This document shows, in pieces, positions 35,279 through 45,564 of a stretch of 64,000 bases of DNA (positions are counted from its first letter, which is position 1; every line of letters starts with the position of its first letter). Both the position numbers and the translations under genes were made by a program. The DNA comes from Atlantibacter subterraneus (GTDB lineage: Bacteria; Pseudomonadota; Gammaproteobacteria; Enterobacterales; Enterobacteriaceae), in the NCBI RefSeq assembly GCF_007570865.1, contig NZ_VLPS01000011.1, forward strand, positions 62,001 through 126,000, written 5' to 3'. The notes below the pieces were generated by a model. It searched no databases. It saw nothing but the letters and a program-made list of their open reading frames with translations, and was not told where the DNA came from.

Positions 35279-36670
35279 ATGTCCGTTAATGCCGTAGAGT
35301 CGCAAGATGCGCAACCGATTGCGCCGACTCAGAACAGTGAATTGATTTATCGTCTTGAAGATCGCCCACCGCTACCGCAAACCCTGTTCGCCGCTTGTCA
35401 GCATCTGCTGGCGATGTTTGTTGCGGTAATTACGCCCGCGCTGTTGATTTGCCAGGCGCTCGGCTTACCCGCACAGGACACGCAGCACATCATCAGCATG
35501 TCGTTGTTCGCCTCCGGCGTGGCGTCGCTGATCCAGATTAAAGCCTGGGGGCCAGTGGGCTCGGGTCTGCTGTCGATTCAGGGCACCAGCTTTAACTTCG
35601 TTTCGCCGCTGATCATGGGTGGCCTGGCGCTGAAAAATGGCGGCGCGGATATCCCGACCATGATGGCGGCGCTGTTCGGCACCCTGATGCTGGCCAGCTG
35701 CACCGAAATGCTGCTCTCCCGCGTTCTGCATCTGGCGCGCCGCATCATTACTCCGCTGGTCTCCGGCGTGGTGGTCATGATTATCGGCCTGTCGCTGATT
35801 CAGGTTGGCTTAACCTCTATCGGCGGCGGCTATGCCGCGATGAGCGATAAAACCTTCGGCGCACCGATGAATCTGTTCCTGGCAGGCGTGGTGCTGGCGG
35901 TGATTATTCTGCTTAACCGCCAGCGTAACCCGTATCTGCGCGTGGCCTCGCTGGTGATCGCCATGGCCGTCGGTTACGTCGTGGCCTGGGCATTAGACAT
36001 GCTGCCGCAAAATACCGCACCGACCAACGATGCGCTGATTATGGTCCCGACGCCGCTCTATTACGGCCTGAGCATTGACTGGAACCTGCTGATCCCGCTG
36101 ATGCTGATCTTTATGGTGACCTCGCTGGAAACCATCGGCGACATCACCGCCACCTCTGACGTTTCCGAGCAGCCCGTTTCTGGCCCACTGTACATGAAGC
36201 GCCTGAAAGGCGGCGTACTGGCGAATGGCCTGAACTCGTTTGTGTCCGCCGTATTTAACACCTTCCCGAACTCCTGCTTCGGCCAGAACAACGGCGTGAT
36301 CCAGCTGACCGGCGTGGCCAGCCGCTATGTGGGCTTCGTGGTGGCGATGATGCTGATTGCGCTGGGCCTGTTCCCGGCGGTGAGCGGTTTTGTACAGCAT
36401 ATCCCCGAGCCGGTACTGGGCGGCGCAACCATTGTGATGTTCGGTACCATTGCGGCGTCCGGCGTGCGTATTGTGTCCCGCGAGCCGCTTAACCGCCGCG
36501 CGATCATGATTATTGCGCTGTCGTTAGCGGTAGGCATGGGCGTGTCCCAGCAGCCGCTGATCCTGCAATTCGCCCCGGACTGGCTGAAGAATCTGCTCTC
36601 CTCCGGCATTGCCGCAGGCGGCATCACGGCGATTATCCTGAATCTGATTTTCCCGCCGGAAAAAGCGTAA
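35279..36670 (+). CDS. xanP: Xanthine/proton symporter XanP
   Basis: NCS2-family inner-membrane purine permease of 463 residues with about 14 helices, starting [20 protein letters not shown]. Signatures seen are [19 protein letters not shown]-like [12 protein letters not shown] and [19 protein letters not shown]. It matches E. coli XanP (YicE). A PurR-type palindrome precedes it, and yicH follows. Confidence 0.95.
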   Translation: MSVNAVESQDAQPIAPTQNSELIYRLEDRPPLPQTLFAACQHLLAMFVAVITPALLICQALGLPAQDTQHIISMSLFASGVASLIQIKAWGPVGSGLLSIQGTSFNFVSPLIMGGLALKNGGADIPTMMAALFGTLMLASCTEMLLSRVLHLARRIITPLVSGVVVMIIGLSLIQVGLTSIGGGYAAMSDKTFGAPMNLFLAGVVLAVIILLNRQRNPYLRVASLVIAMAVGYVVAWALDMLPQNTAPTNDALIMVPTPLYYGLSIDWNLLIPLMLIFMVTSLETIGDITATSDVSEQPVSGPLYMKRLKGGVLANGLNSFVSAVFNTFPNSCFGQNNGVIQLTGVASRYVGFVVAMMLIALGLFPAVSGFVQHIPEPVLGGATIVMFGTIAASGVRIVSREPLNRRAIMIIALSLAVGMGVSQQPLILQFAPDWLKNLLSSGIAAGGITAIILNLIFPPEKA

Positions 36671-36789
36671 TCCTCCACGGCGATAGCACCGGATTGCTAT
36701 CGCCGCCTCACCTTTCGCTCTCCCTGCCTTGAGCAATCGCCATAAATCGTGCATAACTCCATCATTGGCTATTCATCGGATGGAAGACA

Positions 36790-38538
36790 ATGAAATTTCT
36801 TGGAAAGCTCATCGTTGCGCTGCTTGTCGCCGTTCTGGTCGCGATTCTGGGGCTGTATATTTTGCTTCAGACCCGCTGGGGCGCGGGCTGGATCACCGAC
36901 TGGGTGAACGCGCACAGCGATTACCACATTACGTTTGATGAGATGGATCACCGCTTTTCATCGCCATCACACGTGCAGCTGAAAAACGTCACCTTTGGGC
37001 GCAACGGACAGCCTGCCACGTTAGTGGCGCAAAGCGTGGATATCGGCCTGAGCAGCCGCCAGATCACCGATCCTTTCCATGTCGACGCCATTATTTTGCG
37101 CGAAGGCACGTTAAATATTTCCCCGGATACCGCCTCGATCCCCTTTCAGGCCGACCGTTTACAGCTGAGCGATATGGCATTCAACAGCCCGAACAGCGCC
37201 TGGAACCTGAGCGCACAGCGGGTCAATGGCGGCCTGACGCCGTGGCTGCCGGAAGCGGGACGCATTCTGGGCAGCAAAGCCAGAATCGAACTCAGCGCGG
37301 GTTCGCTGACCCTTAACGGCATCCCGGCCAGTAATGTACTGATTCAGGGTGACATCGATAACGATCAGGTAAATTTCACCACCCTCGGCGCGGATGTGGC
37401 GCGCGGTTCGCTCACCGGCAACGCGCGTCGTAATGCAGACGGCGGCTGGCAGGTGGATAACCTGCGCCTGAGCGATATCCGCCTGCAAAGCGACAAGAGT
37501 CTTGTCGATCTCCTGCGCCCCGTTACCAGCCTTCCATCGCTGAAGCTGGGCCGGGTAGACGTCACCGACGCGCGGCTACAGGGCCCGAACTGGGCGGTGA
37601 CCGATCTGGATATGACGCTGCGGGACATCACCTTCAGCAATAACGACTGGCAGAGTGAAGAGGGCAAACTCTCTCTCAATGCCAGCGAGTTTATTTATGG
37701 CTCGCTGCATTTCTTCGACCCTATCGCTAACGCGAATTTATCCGGCAAGGGCGTGGAAATCAGCCAACTGACGTCCCGCTGGGAAGGCGGCATGATCCGC
37801 ACTCGTGGCGAATGGACGCGCAGTGATAAAGGGTTAACCCTGGCCGATGTAGCGATTGCCGGGCTGGAATATACCCTGCCAGAAGACTGGAAAAAACAGT
37901 GGATGACGCCGCTGCCGGAATGGCTGAACCGCGTGACGGTGACCAAATTCTCCGCCAGCCGCAACCTGATTATTGATATCGACCCGACCTTCCCGTTCCA
38001 GTTAACGGCGCTGGATGGCTACGGTAATTTATTGCAGCTGGCGCGCAACCGCCAGTGGGGCATCTGGAGCGGCAACGCCACGCTGAACGCGGCAGCCGCC
38101 ACCTTTAACCGCGTGGATGTTCGCAGGCCGTCCATCGCGCTGAGCGCTAACAGCAATAACATCACCATCAGCGAACTCAGCGCCTTTGCCGGAAAAGGGA
38201 TGCTGGAAGCCACCGCCTCGATTACGCAGCAACCGGAGCGGCAAATCGCGTTAAGTCTGAATGGCCGGGCGGTACCGGCGAACGTGCTGGAAAACTGGGG
38301 ATGGCCGCAGGTGCCGGTGCAGGGGGACGCCAATATGCGCCTTAGCGCACGGGGCCAGCTTAGTGCGGATCGGCCATTAAAACCCACGGTGAACGCGACG
38401 CTGACAATGACCGTTGCTAATGGCCAACAAATTCAACAGACCATGCAGGCGGGCGTCGTAAGCGGTGCGCCTGCGCCTTCCCCAACGCCTGAAGCGCCTG
38501 CCGCCACGGAGGAACCGCAGGCAAACCCCTTTCAGTAG
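36790..38538 (+). CDS. yicH: AsmA family protein YicH
   Basis: A 582-residue AsmA-like protein with an N-terminal membrane anchor (residues ~5-27, KLIVALLVAVLVAILGLYIL) and a large periplasmic beta-rich domain. The C-terminus is a Pro/Ala/Glu-rich tail (PAPSPTPEAPAATEEPQ). AsmA-like proteins form lipid-conducting bridges between the membranes; YicH itself is less well characterised. The gene follows xanP as in E. coli, but what comes after it does not. Confidence 0.93.
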   Translation: MKFLGKLIVALLVAVLVAILGLYILLQTRWGAGWITDWVNAHSDYHITFDEMDHRFSSPSHVQLKNVTFGRNGQPATLVAQSVDIGLSSRQITDPFHVDAIILREGTLNISPDTASIPFQADRLQLSDMAFNSPNSAWNLSAQRVNGGLTPWLPEAGRILGSKARIELSAGSLTLNGIPASNVLIQGDIDNDQVNFTTLGADVARGSLTGNARRNADGGWQVDNLRLSDIRLQSDKSLVDLLRPVTSLPSLKLGRVDVTDARLQGPNWAVTDLDMTLRDITFSNNDWQSEEGKLSLNASEFIYGSLHFFDPIANANLSGKGVEISQLTSRWEGGMIRTRGEWTRSDKGLTLADVAIAGLEYTLPEDWKKQWMTPLPEWLNRVTVTKFSASRNLIIDIDPTFPFQLTALDGYGNLLQLARNRQWGIWSGNATLNAAAATFNRVDVRRPSIALSANSNNITISELSAFAGKGMLEATASITQQPERQIALSLNGRAVPANVLENWGWPQVPVQGDANMRLSARGQLSADRPLKPTVNATLTMTVANGQQIQQTMQAGVVSGAPAPSPTPEAPAATEEPQANPFQ

Positions 38539-38545
38539 CGCAGCG

Positions 38546-38571
38546 CCTTCACCGCCCAACGGCGGTGAAGG
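38546..38571. terminator. Terminator hairpin between convergent yicH and yiiD
   Basis: CCTTCACCGCC-CAAC-GGCGGTGAAGG, a perfect 11-bp stem between two convergent genes only 35 bases apart. It lies exactly at the junction where gene order departs from E. coli K-12. Confidence 0.7.
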
Positions 38572-38573
38572 GC

Positions 38574-39563
38574 TTACTCTTCTTCGTTACCGCCCTCTTC
38601 CAGCGGTCCGAACGGTTTAGCGGGCAACACGATGTAAGTGCCTTCAAACACCGCGCCCAGCGTATCGTCGCCAATCAGTTCTACCTGCAACTGCACCCGC
38701 GCTTTACGCCCGCGCGCCAGCCGGTCCAGATCGCCGCTGAGCGAGCCCAGATCGGCAATCGCGCCGGGCCGCCCGGTGATCGGCGCGCTGTAGCGGATAT
38801 GCGCATCGGCCAGAATAATGGTGCCGCCGAGATGGCGCTCGCGCAGCATCAGCCAAATCAATCCCCAGCCGGTTAGCGTGGCGAGAGAAAACAGGCTGCC
38901 GGCAAACAGCGTATGGTGCGGATTCTGGTTACCCGCCTCCGGCATGGTGGTAACAAACTTCTGCCCGGTATATTGCAGAATGCGCACGCCCATCTTCTCG
39001 CTGAGCGGAATATGCTGATACCAGGCTTGCTGCAACTGCCCGCACCAGTCGGCGCGATGCAAAATATCATCCAGCGGCACGATGGGTTTGATCATTAAAA
39101 AGTGGCGCAGCGGAGTGGTTTGCGGCGTGGTGATCTCGCCCTGATTGACAAAACCCAGCTTGGCGAAAAACTCGACGGCGTCCTCGCGGGCGCTACAGGT
39201 CACGCGCTTGACGCCTTCCTGACGGGCCACGGACTCCAGCGTCATCGCCACCAGCGTGCCGAGGCCTTTATCCTGCACGTTGGGGTCCACCGCCATAAAG
39301 CGGATGGAGGCTTCGTTATCGGCATTGATATACAGCCTGCCCACGGCCACCGGTTTGCCGCTTTCATCCACCACCATTTGGTGATGCGCCAGCGCATCCC
39401 AGGCGTCCCGCTCGGAGCCTTTCGGCTGATGCAGGGGTTTACGCAACATTTCCCAGCGAAACTGATAGTAGCTTTCCAGCTCTTCTTCCGTTTGGGGTAC
39501 GCGAAGATGATACATAGATGGACTCTCTCTTGTTGCCAGGGACCGCGCCGTTAACGGGCTCAT
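38574..39563 (-). CDS. yiiD: GNAT acetyltransferase/thioesterase-like protein YiiD (FabY type)
   Basis: A 329-residue two-domain protein, the same length as E. coli YiiD: an N-terminal GNAT domain ([19 protein letters not shown] is the acetyl-CoA loop) and a C-terminal hot-dog thioesterase-like domain ([21 protein letters not shown]). E. coli YiiD has been associated with fatty-acid synthesis (FabY-type acetoacetyl-ACP activity); I take that from the literature. The ATG at 39563 overlaps the dtd stop (ATGA), indicating coupling in yihX-yihY-dtd-yiiD. Confidence 0.92.
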   Translation of the reverse strand: MSPLTARSLATRESPSMYHLRVPQTEEELESYYQFRWEMLRKPLHQPKGSERDAWDALAHHQMVVDESGKPVAVGRLYINADNEASIRFMAVDPNVQDKGLGTLVAMTLESVARQEGVKRVTCSAREDAVEFFAKLGFVNQGEITTPQTTPLRHFLMIKPIVPLDDILHRADWCGQLQQAWYQHIPLSEKMGVRILQYTGQKFVTTMPEAGNQNPHHTLFAGSLFSLATLTGWGLIWLMLRERHLGGTIILADAHIRYSAPITGRPGAIADLGSLSGDLDRLARGRKARVQLQVELIGDDTLGAVFEGTYIVLPAKPFGPLEEGGNEEE

Positions 39564-39997
39564 ACTTGCAGCCAGAAAGTAACGGGGCCGTCGTTCACCA
39601 GGGACACCTGCATATCTGCGGCAAAGCGCCCGGTTTGTGTCTCTATGCCAGCCGTTCGACAACGCTCGACAAAATATTCGTACAATTCTTCCGCCAGCGC
39701 AGGTGCCGCGCCGTTGGAAAAGCTCGGGCGCATACCGCTATTGGTATCCGCCGCCAGGGTAAACTGCGACACCACCAGTACGCTGCCGCCCGCCTGCTGA
39801 ACGTTCAGGTTCATCTTGCCGTTTTCATCGCTGAAGATGCGGTAGCCGAGCACCCGTTCGCACAGGCGGTTCGCTTTCTGAGGGTTGTCTTCCTTTTCGA
39901 CACCTAATAACACCAAAAGTCCTGGGCCGATTTCGCCCGTCACGTCACCGTTAACGGCGACGCTGGCACGCGTGACGCGTTGAATTAATGCAATCAT
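39560..39997 (-). CDS. dtd: D-aminoacyl-tRNA deacylase
   Basis: Proofreading enzyme that removes D-amino acids from mischarged tRNA. The 145-residue product starts [17 protein letters not shown] and has the DTD signatures SQFTLAADT and the C-terminal [10 protein letters not shown] (NxGPVT, the cross-subunit Gly-cisPro motif). The ATG at 39997 overlaps the yihY stop. Confidence 0.97.
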   Translation of the reverse strand: MIALIQRVTRASVAVNGDVTGEIGPGLLVLLGVEKEDNPQKANRLCERVLGYRIFSDENGKMNLNVQQAGGSVLVVSQFTLAADTNSGMRPSFSNGAAPALAEELYEYFVERCRTAGIETQTGRFAADMQVSLVNDGPVTFWLQV

Positions 39998-40866
39998 GGT
40001 TCTTCTTCGGATTCTTGTTCTGCGGCTAATTTTAGCGCCCGGTAGTCTCCGAGAGTGACAGTAATTTCCGCTCCAAGCAAGACGATACACCACGTCCAGT
40101 ACACCCAAACGAACAAAATGGGGATCACCGCCAGTACGCCGTAGATCAGCTGATAGGAGGGGAACATGGTGATATACAGCGCAAAGCCTTTCTTACCCAG
40201 CTCGAAAAGCAGCGCCGCCACCAGCGAACCCACCAGTGCATCCCTGGCGGGCACGCGGGTAGTGGGCACGATGCTGTACAGCAGCCAGAACGACAGCCAG
40301 GAGAGCAGCAACGGGAAGATGCGCAAAACGTTGTCGATCAGTGAATCAAACCCGCTCACCCAGCGCAGCGACAGCAGATACGAGCTGATCGCCAGGCTGG
40401 CCCCCGCCAGTAACGGCCCGAGGGTTAAAATCATCCAGTAAACCGCAAACGAATAGATTTTTGGCCGTACTCGCTTGCTGCGCCAGATGGTATTGAGGGC
40501 GCTGTCCACGGCGTACATCAACAGCAACGCGGTGACGATCAGCCCGCAAGCGCCAACTGCGGTCATCTTGCTGGAGTTGGCGACGAACTGCTCGATATAG
40601 CGCTGAATAATGTCGCCCGTGGCGGGCATAAAGTTGGCGAAGATAAAGTGGCGCAGCTGAATGCTGACATCGGAAAACATCGGAAACGCGGCGAACAGCG
40701 CAAAAACCACCGCGACGAACGGCACCAGCGAGAGCAACGACACATAGGCCAGGTTGCCTGCCAGCGTGGTCATATTGTCCTGGTCGATTCGCTCCCACAG
40801 CAACTTACACCAGGCCCAGAACGGCGCGGTGTGTTTGGTTGCCTGATGACGAACACGTCTTAACAT
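39994..40866 (-). CDS. yihY: YihY/virulence factor BrkB family membrane protein
   Basis: A 290-residue inner-membrane protein with six hydrophobic helices, beginning [18 protein letters not shown] near residue 35. It was once called RNase BN, but that activity belongs to ElaC; function is unknown. The C-terminus is acidic. It overlaps yihX by seven bases and dtd by four. Confidence 0.94.
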   Translation of the reverse strand: MLRRVRHQATKHTAPFWAWCKLLWERIDQDNMTTLAGNLAYVSLLSLVPFVAVVFALFAAFPMFSDVSIQLRHFIFANFMPATGDIIQRYIEQFVANSSKMTAVGACGLIVTALLLMYAVDSALNTIWRSKRVRPKIYSFAVYWMILTLGPLLAGASLAISSYLLSLRWVSGFDSLIDNVLRIFPLLLSWLSFWLLYSIVPTTRVPARDALVGSLVAALLFELGKKGFALYITMFPSYQLIYGVLAVIPILFVWVYWTWCIVLLGAEITVTLGDYRALKLAAEQESEEEP

Positions 40867-41459
40867 GGCTGCTTCGCAAAATAGTCCGGTAGCGTGGATT
40901 TATCGGTCACGTGAATGCTGACGATCCCCACGGCCTGCGCCCCTTTAATATTATCGGCGTTATCGTCGAAAAAGACCGCTTCACTGGCCGGGAATCCTTC
41001 CGCTTTGAGGACTTTTTGATAAATCGCCGGTTCGGGTTTGCGCGCGCCTAACTCCTGCGACAGATAGACGTGGTCGGCAGCGGCCTGCACTTCCGGGTAG
41101 CTGGTCGGCCAGAAAGTGGTGTGCAGACGATTGGTATTCGACAGCACCACCACGCGATGCCCCTGCTCACGCAGTTTCTGCATAATGTCGATGACTTCCG
41201 GGCGTAGCCCCACAAACACCGCCTGCCAGCCTGCGGCGAACTGCTGGTAACTCAACGATAATTCCATGGATTCGCACAATAATTTTGCGAATTCCTCGTC
41301 GCTGATTTCGCCGCGCTCATGCTTCTCAAACGGCTCGCCCATGGTGAAGCTTTGCTGAAGCGTCGCCAGCGGCACGCGGCTGTAATCACTCCATACGCCC
41401 AGCACGCGGTTAAAGTCGATATCGACGATGACGTTACCTAAATCAAAGATATAAAGCAT
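40860..41459 (-). CDS. yihX: HAD-family alpha-D-glucose-1-phosphate phosphatase YihX
   Basis: A 199-residue HAD phosphatase. The N-terminal motif [11 protein letters not shown] supplies the two catalytic Asp, VVLSNTN is motif II, and [12 protein letters not shown] is motif IV. E. coli YihX hydrolyses alpha-glucose-1-phosphate. In E. coli yihX follows yihW directly; here the six-gene sugar-acid operon lies between them. Confidence 0.95.
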   Translation of the reverse strand: MLYIFDLGNVIVDIDFNRVLGVWSDYSRVPLATLQQSFTMGEPFEKHERGEISDEEFAKLLCESMELSLSYQQFAAGWQAVFVGLRPEVIDIMQKLREQGHRVVVLSNTNRLHTTFWPTSYPEVQAAADHVYLSQELGARKPEPAIYQKVLKAEGFPASEAVFFDDNADNIKGAQAVGIVSIHVTDKSTLPDYFAKQPC

Positions 41460-41551
41460 GACACTCTCCTTTTTGGGCCATGGAGAGTTAACTGTAGCGG
41501 GAATCCACAGGGTTGAATAGTAATGGCATCAAAACGAAAACAAAGAAATCT

Positions 41552-41580
41552 CACCACGGTTACGCGGGATAACCGTGGTG
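41552..41580 (-). terminator. Hairpin after the IclR regulator gene
   Basis: CACCACGGTTA (41552-41562) and TAACCGTGGTG (41570-41580) form a perfect 11-bp stem. On the minus strand it is followed by a moderately T-rich tail, so it probably ends the regulator transcript. Confidence 0.65.
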
Positions 41581-41589
41581 ACAATCACC

Positions 41590-42387
41590 TTAAAAATCAG
41601 CGTACAGACGCGGGCCGCGGTAGCCAATGCGCTGCGACAGGTCCAGCGCCGCATCGGCAATCATCTTGCCCAGCGCGGCGATTTTCTCCGGCTCGTGCTT
41701 AATTTTGGTGTACAGGCTGGCGACGCTGATCGCCGCATAGACTTTGCCCTGCAGGTTATACACCGGGGCCGCCAGGCAAAAGACTTCCGCGTTATGCTCA
41801 CGATCGTCAATGGCGTACCCCTGCTGGCGCGCCTGGTTAAGGATGGCGAAAAACTTTGTCTCATCGGTACAGGTATATGGCGTGATCGGTTTTAACCCGC
41901 CGGTACGCGCCAGAATGGTTTTAACTTCCTCATCCGGCAGGGTGGCGAGGATCGCCTTGCCAAGCCCGGTGCAATACAACGGGTTGTTGGAGCCGATACG
42001 CGCCGAGGTGCGCACCGAATTTGGACTCTCGACTTTATCGAAGTAAACCAGCTCGTCGTTATTGAGCAGCGCCAGGAAGGCCGTTTCACCGGCCACCTCG
42101 GCAAGTTTTTCCAGCACCGAGTGCGCCACGTTCTGGAAGGGAGTCTGTTCGAGGTAACACGCGCCGGTCTGAAACAGCTTCACGCCCAGTTTGAACGATT
42201 TCTGTTTTTCGTTGGCCTGTTCCAGATAGCCTTTATCAAGCAGAGTGTAGAGGATATCAAAGGTGGTGCTCTTCGGGATGCCAAGCTGCTTGCTGATTTC
42301 AGTGATTGTGAGTTCATCTTTACTTGCCGCAACCAATTCCAGCATCTCTAACGCCCGGGCTACCGAGCGATTAATCTTTTCCGACAC
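41590..42387 (-). CDS. IclR family transcriptional regulator of the sugar-acid operon
   Basis: A 265-residue IclR regulator: an N-terminal winged helix-turn-helix (ALEMLELVAASKDELTITEISKQLGIPKSTTF, residues ~11-42) and a C-terminal effector domain with the IclR signature (CLAAPVYNLQGKVYAAISVAS). Such domains bind small carboxylates or sugar acids. It is the last gene of the dehydrogenase-kinase-kinase-transporter-aldolase run and is separated from the aldolase by a strong terminator, so it may be partly independent. The likely operators are the palindromes upstream of the dehydrogenase gene. Confidence 0.88.
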   Translation of the reverse strand: MSEKINRSVARALEMLELVAASKDELTITEISKQLGIPKSTTFDILYTLLDKGYLEQANEKQKSFKLGVKLFQTGACYLEQTPFQNVAHSVLEKLAEVAGETAFLALLNNDELVYFDKVESPNSVRTSARIGSNNPLYCTGLGKAILATLPDEEVKTILARTGGLKPITPYTCTDETKFFAILNQARQQGYAIDDREHNAEVFCLAAPVYNLQGKVYAAISVASLYTKIKHEPEKIAALGKMIADAALDLSQRIGYRGPRLYADF

Positions 42388-42475
42388 GGGCTTACCTCAC
42401 TGTCATTATTATAGCGGGCAGTATAGCGAGGTAACGGAGGCGAAAACAGCCGCCAGACCGGGGCAACAGGCAATA

Positions 42476-42501
42476 AAAAAGCCACAACTTTGTGGCTTTT
42501 T
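42476..42501. terminator. Rho-independent terminator between aldolase and IclR genes
   Basis: AAAAAGCCACAA (42476-42487) and TTGTGGCTTTTT (42490-42501) form a near-continuous palindrome with T-runs on both strands. On the minus strand it ends transcription after the aldolase gene. Confidence 0.85.
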
Positions 42502-42511
42502 CACAGCGGAG

Positions 42512-43159
42512 TCAGGCTTTTTTACCTTCATGGAAGGTCCGGATAAACGCCCTGGCCTGCTGGGTGATGGCTTCCCAGTCGCCACGCGCAATCCACTCTT
42601 TATTGGTCAGCGCGCTGCCCACGCCCACCGCGAATGCTCCCGCTTTGGCGAACTCACGGGTGTTTTCCAGCGTGATGCCGCCCACCGGGATCAGAGACAG
42701 GTTATCCAGCGGTCCCTGCACTTCTTTCATATAGTTGACGCCCAGGCTGTTGGCCGGGAACAGTTTCAGCAAATCCACGCCCAGACGGCAGGCCTGTAAG
42801 ATTTCCGATGGCGTCATCACCGCCGGGATCATCAGGCGCTGCTTCTCATGCACCATGGTGACCACATCCGGGTTAAAGTCGGGCGACAGGACAAAATCTG
42901 CGCCCGCGTCGAGCACCAGCTGCGCCATCACCGGGTTGATTACCGTACCCGCGCCGACAAACATTTTGTCACTCATTTCCTGTTTCAGGGCGCTGATGCT
43001 TTCCAGATGGCGGGTAGAGTTACAGGTGACTTCAATTACCCGAATACCGCCGTCATGCAGCGCGCGGGCCAGCGGCAAAATCCCTTCGGGCGCGACGCCG
43101 CGTACAATGGCAATCATGCCGGTTTCTTCAATAGCGCGAATCACGCGATGTTTAATCAT
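42512..43159 (-). CDS. KDPG/KDPGal-type aldolase
   Basis: Class I aldolase of the Eda/DgoA family, 215 residues. It should split 2-keto-3-deoxy-6-phosphogluconate or -galactonate into pyruvate and glyceraldehyde 3-phosphate. The Schiff-base Lys is in DLLKLFPAN, the general-base Glu in IRVIEVTCNS, and GAGTVINP forms the phosphate/carboxylate site. With a DgoK-type kinase upstream the natural substrate is more likely the galacto isomer, but the sequence alone does not settle it. It lies 46 bases after the transporter. Confidence 0.85.
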   Translation of the reverse strand: MIKHRVIRAIEETGMIAIVRGVAPEGILPLARALHDGGIRVIEVTCNSTRHLESISALKQEMSDKMFVGAGTVINPVMAQLVLDAGADFVLSPDFNPDVVTMVHEKQRLMIPAVMTPSEILQACRLGVDLLKLFPANSLGVNYMKEVQGPLDNLSLIPVGGITLENTREFAKAGAFAVGVGSALTNKEWIARGDWEAITQQARAFIRTFHEGKKA

Positions 43160-43205
43160 GGATAACCTCTTGGGGAAATATCAGGGAGTCGCCTCCCTGA
43201 TTACA

Positions 43206-44513
43206 TCAATCCTTTACGGTCACCGGCTCTCTGACGATGAACCAGTAACACAGCGCCGCACAGGCCGCGATAATCCCGCCGCTGGTGAATGCCAGGGCGT
43301 ATGAACCCGTCACGTCGGCGATAAGCCCGGTGACCAGCGGTGATAACGAACCGGCAAAGTAGCCGCCGAAGTTCTGGATACTGCCTACCGAGGCCACCAT
43401 TGAGGCAGGTGCCACATCGCCCGGCAATGCCCAACCGGTAGCGGACAGCGCGGACAGCAGCGCCATCGCGATAACCAGCAGCGTCAGGGTCGCGGCCAGG
43501 CTATCCACCATCGGAATGGCGATAACGGCGACGCCCGCTAACAGCGCGGAAATACTGATGGTGACGCGCTTGGCTTTTAACGACTCTTTGATAATGCTTT
43601 TGTCCACCAGCCATTTCGATACGTAGCCGCCGACAATCGCGCCGACAATACCGCCGAAATAAGGAATACTGGCGTAGATACCTAATTCTTTAAACTGGAT
43701 ATTCTGGGTCTTCATCAAATAGAGCGGCAGGAAGGTGGTGAAAATATTCATCATCCACACATAACAGAACCAGCCTAAAATCATTCCCCAGATGCAGCGA
43801 TATTTAAATAAACCACCCCAGCTAATTTTTTCCGCTTCGCCAGTTAATTTCTCCGCAGTACCGCCGCCGCCTTCTTTAATATAGTCCAGCTCTTCTTTGG
43901 TAATGGTCGGGTGTTTTTCCGGTTGATGGTAAGCAAAGATAAAGAACACCACGAACACTAAACCAATCGCCCCGGCGATGTAGAACAGCGAACGCCAGCC
44001 GAAGGGGACGATAATCGCCACCAGGATCGGCGGAGCAATGGCCGGGCCCCATTTAGAAGCCGCATCCCAGAAACCGGTTGCCAGCGCGCGCTCGCTTTTC
44101 GGGAACCAGGAGGCGGTGATCTTGGCCGCGCCTGGCCAGCACGGGGCTTCCGTTACGCCGAGGATGCCGCGGGCAAAAATCAGCGTCATCATGTTGCTGC
44201 ACGCGCCGGTCAGCATGGTCGCGCCGCTCCACAGCGCCACCGCCCAGCCGTAAACCTTCTTCGGTCCAAAGCGGTCAACCAGGAAACCCGCAGGCAACTG
44301 GCACAGGGCGTAAATCAGCGCAAATACCGATCCTAATAAACCGATATCCGTATTCGATAAATTAAGATCTTTCATCATGTCCGGCGCAGCGATGGATAAG
44401 CTGGCGCGGTCGAGGTAGTTAATAATACCGCCAATCAATAACAGGAAAACAACGAACCAGCGCTTATTTCCCCGTTTTTTAGTTACTGCTCTTTCATTAA
44501 CGATGGTGTTCAT
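43206..44513 (-). CDS. MFS sugar-acid/proton symporter (anion:cation symporter family)
   Basis: A 435-residue, twelve-helix permease of the ACS family that includes DgoT, GudP and ExuT. Helix 1 has NYLDRASLSIAAPDMM, the usual family opening with the Arg that binds the carboxylate; the loop 2-3 motif is GFLVDRFGPKKVYGW. Another signature is TEAPCWPGAAKITASWFP. It should import a hexonate or keto-deoxy sugar acid. It is placed between the kinases and the aldolase in one operon. Confidence 0.86.
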   Translation of the reverse strand: MNTIVNERAVTKKRGNKRWFVVFLLLIGGIINYLDRASLSIAAPDMMKDLNLSNTDIGLLGSVFALIYALCQLPAGFLVDRFGPKKVYGWAVALWSGATMLTGACSNMMTLIFARGILGVTEAPCWPGAAKITASWFPKSERALATGFWDAASKWGPAIAPPILVAIIVPFGWRSLFYIAGAIGLVFVVFFIFAYHQPEKHPTITKEELDYIKEGGGGTAEKLTGEAEKISWGGLFKYRCIWGMILGWFCYVWMMNIFTTFLPLYLMKTQNIQFKELGIYASIPYFGGIVGAIVGGYVSKWLVDKSIIKESLKAKRVTISISALLAGVAVIAIPMVDSLAATLTLLVIAMALLSALSATGWALPGDVAPASMVASVGSIQNFGGYFAGSLSPLVTGLIADVTGSYALAFTSGGIIAACAALCYWFIVREPVTVKD

Positions 44514-44555
44514 AAAGCAGACCTTTTAATTATGTGTAGGGTACAGAGTACGGAA

Positions 44556-45545
44556 TTAAATAATCTGTCGACGGCGCGCCATGGCAAATAATCCAGCACT
44601 GGAGAGGGAACGGCTGGACGGCGCGACGGTGATTTTCCCGGTAAACCACGGATCGTTATCAATTAAGGTAGCGAAGGCGAATTTAAGGGTATCTTTACCG
44701 CATACCACGACGTGCGTATCCGGCGTGACGGTAAAGGCTTCGCTGTTTTTAACCGCCTGCAAATCATCCTGTAATACCGCGCCGAGCAGCACGTTGGCTT
44801 TCTGGTTCAGCGTTAAGTCGCTGAACATATCCAGCACGCGAACCGAGAAACAGGTGCGCGACAAGCCGGTTTGCAGACACTGATTCGCGCCCTGCAACAG
44901 CGCCGGGGCTTCAATTTCCTGGGCGAATTGCAGGTTGAGCGAACTGGCAAGAATGGTGTGGCGGGTAATCACATCCAGCAGTTCCCCGCCGATGGTGGTC
45001 ACGCAGCCTTCAATACGGTTATCGGCATCAATTTTAACGAATTTGGAATGTGAACCCGGCAGGATAATCAGCGCCGGGCCGCTAATGCCCAGGCTTGCCA
45101 GTACGCCAATCGCCTCGGTTTCTTCGCCGCGCATCATGTCCATTTGCTCGGCATTTTCCAGGGTGACGGCGGATTTGTGGTTACGAATGCCCGGCACGAA
45201 CCAGATTGGCTCGTCGGTAATCGCCGGTAGATTCGCGCAGACCATGCCTTTCGCCAGCTCATTCAGCCCGGCGGGGGCCAGCAGGTGCGGGATTTCGCAT
45301 AGGCCGACGTTGGAGGTGATCATCCCCGCAGAGAGATAAACTACTTTTTCCCCTGCCGGAATATTCGCCTGGCTACGCGCGTCGTTAACGGCGTCGCTGA
45401 CGCCTTTCATTAATGTCTCGGTGCTGCCGGAAATCGCGGTATCCCGCACGCCCACCGGGCGGGCGGCTTCAGCGAGCAGACGCTCGTCCTGCCAGGCGCA
45501 CACGCGGGTATTGGTGGTGCCGGTATCGATGGTAATGATGTACAT
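44556..45545 (-). CDS. dgoK: 2-oxo-3-deoxygalactonate kinase homologue 1
   Basis: A 329-residue DgoK-family sugar-acid kinase. It has the ASKHA phosphate-1 loop IDTGTTNTRVCAW at residues 5-17, GMITSNVGLCEIPHL, MRGEETEAIG, and LIILPGSHSKFVKID. The product would be the 6-phosphate for the aldolase two genes downstream. I chose the ATG at 45545 because the phosphate loop then sits at the N-terminus; a longer frame to 45605 runs into the upstream gene. It follows its paralogue by 19 bases. Confidence 0.85.
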   Translation of the reverse strand: MYIITIDTGTTNTRVCAWQDERLLAEAARPVGVRDTAISGSTETLMKGVSDAVNDARSQANIPAGEKVVYLSAGMITSNVGLCEIPHLLAPAGLNELAKGMVCANLPAITDEPIWFVPGIRNHKSAVTLENAEQMDMMRGEETEAIGVLASLGISGPALIILPGSHSKFVKIDADNRIEGCVTTIGGELLDVITRHTILASSLNLQFAQEIEAPALLQGANQCLQTGLSRTCFSVRVLDMFSDLTLNQKANVLLGAVLQDDLQAVKNSEAFTVTPDTHVVVCGKDTLKFAFATLIDNDPWFTGKITVAPSSRSLSSAGLFAMARRRQII

Positions 45546-45564
45546 ATCTTTCTCGCTCTTCTTA

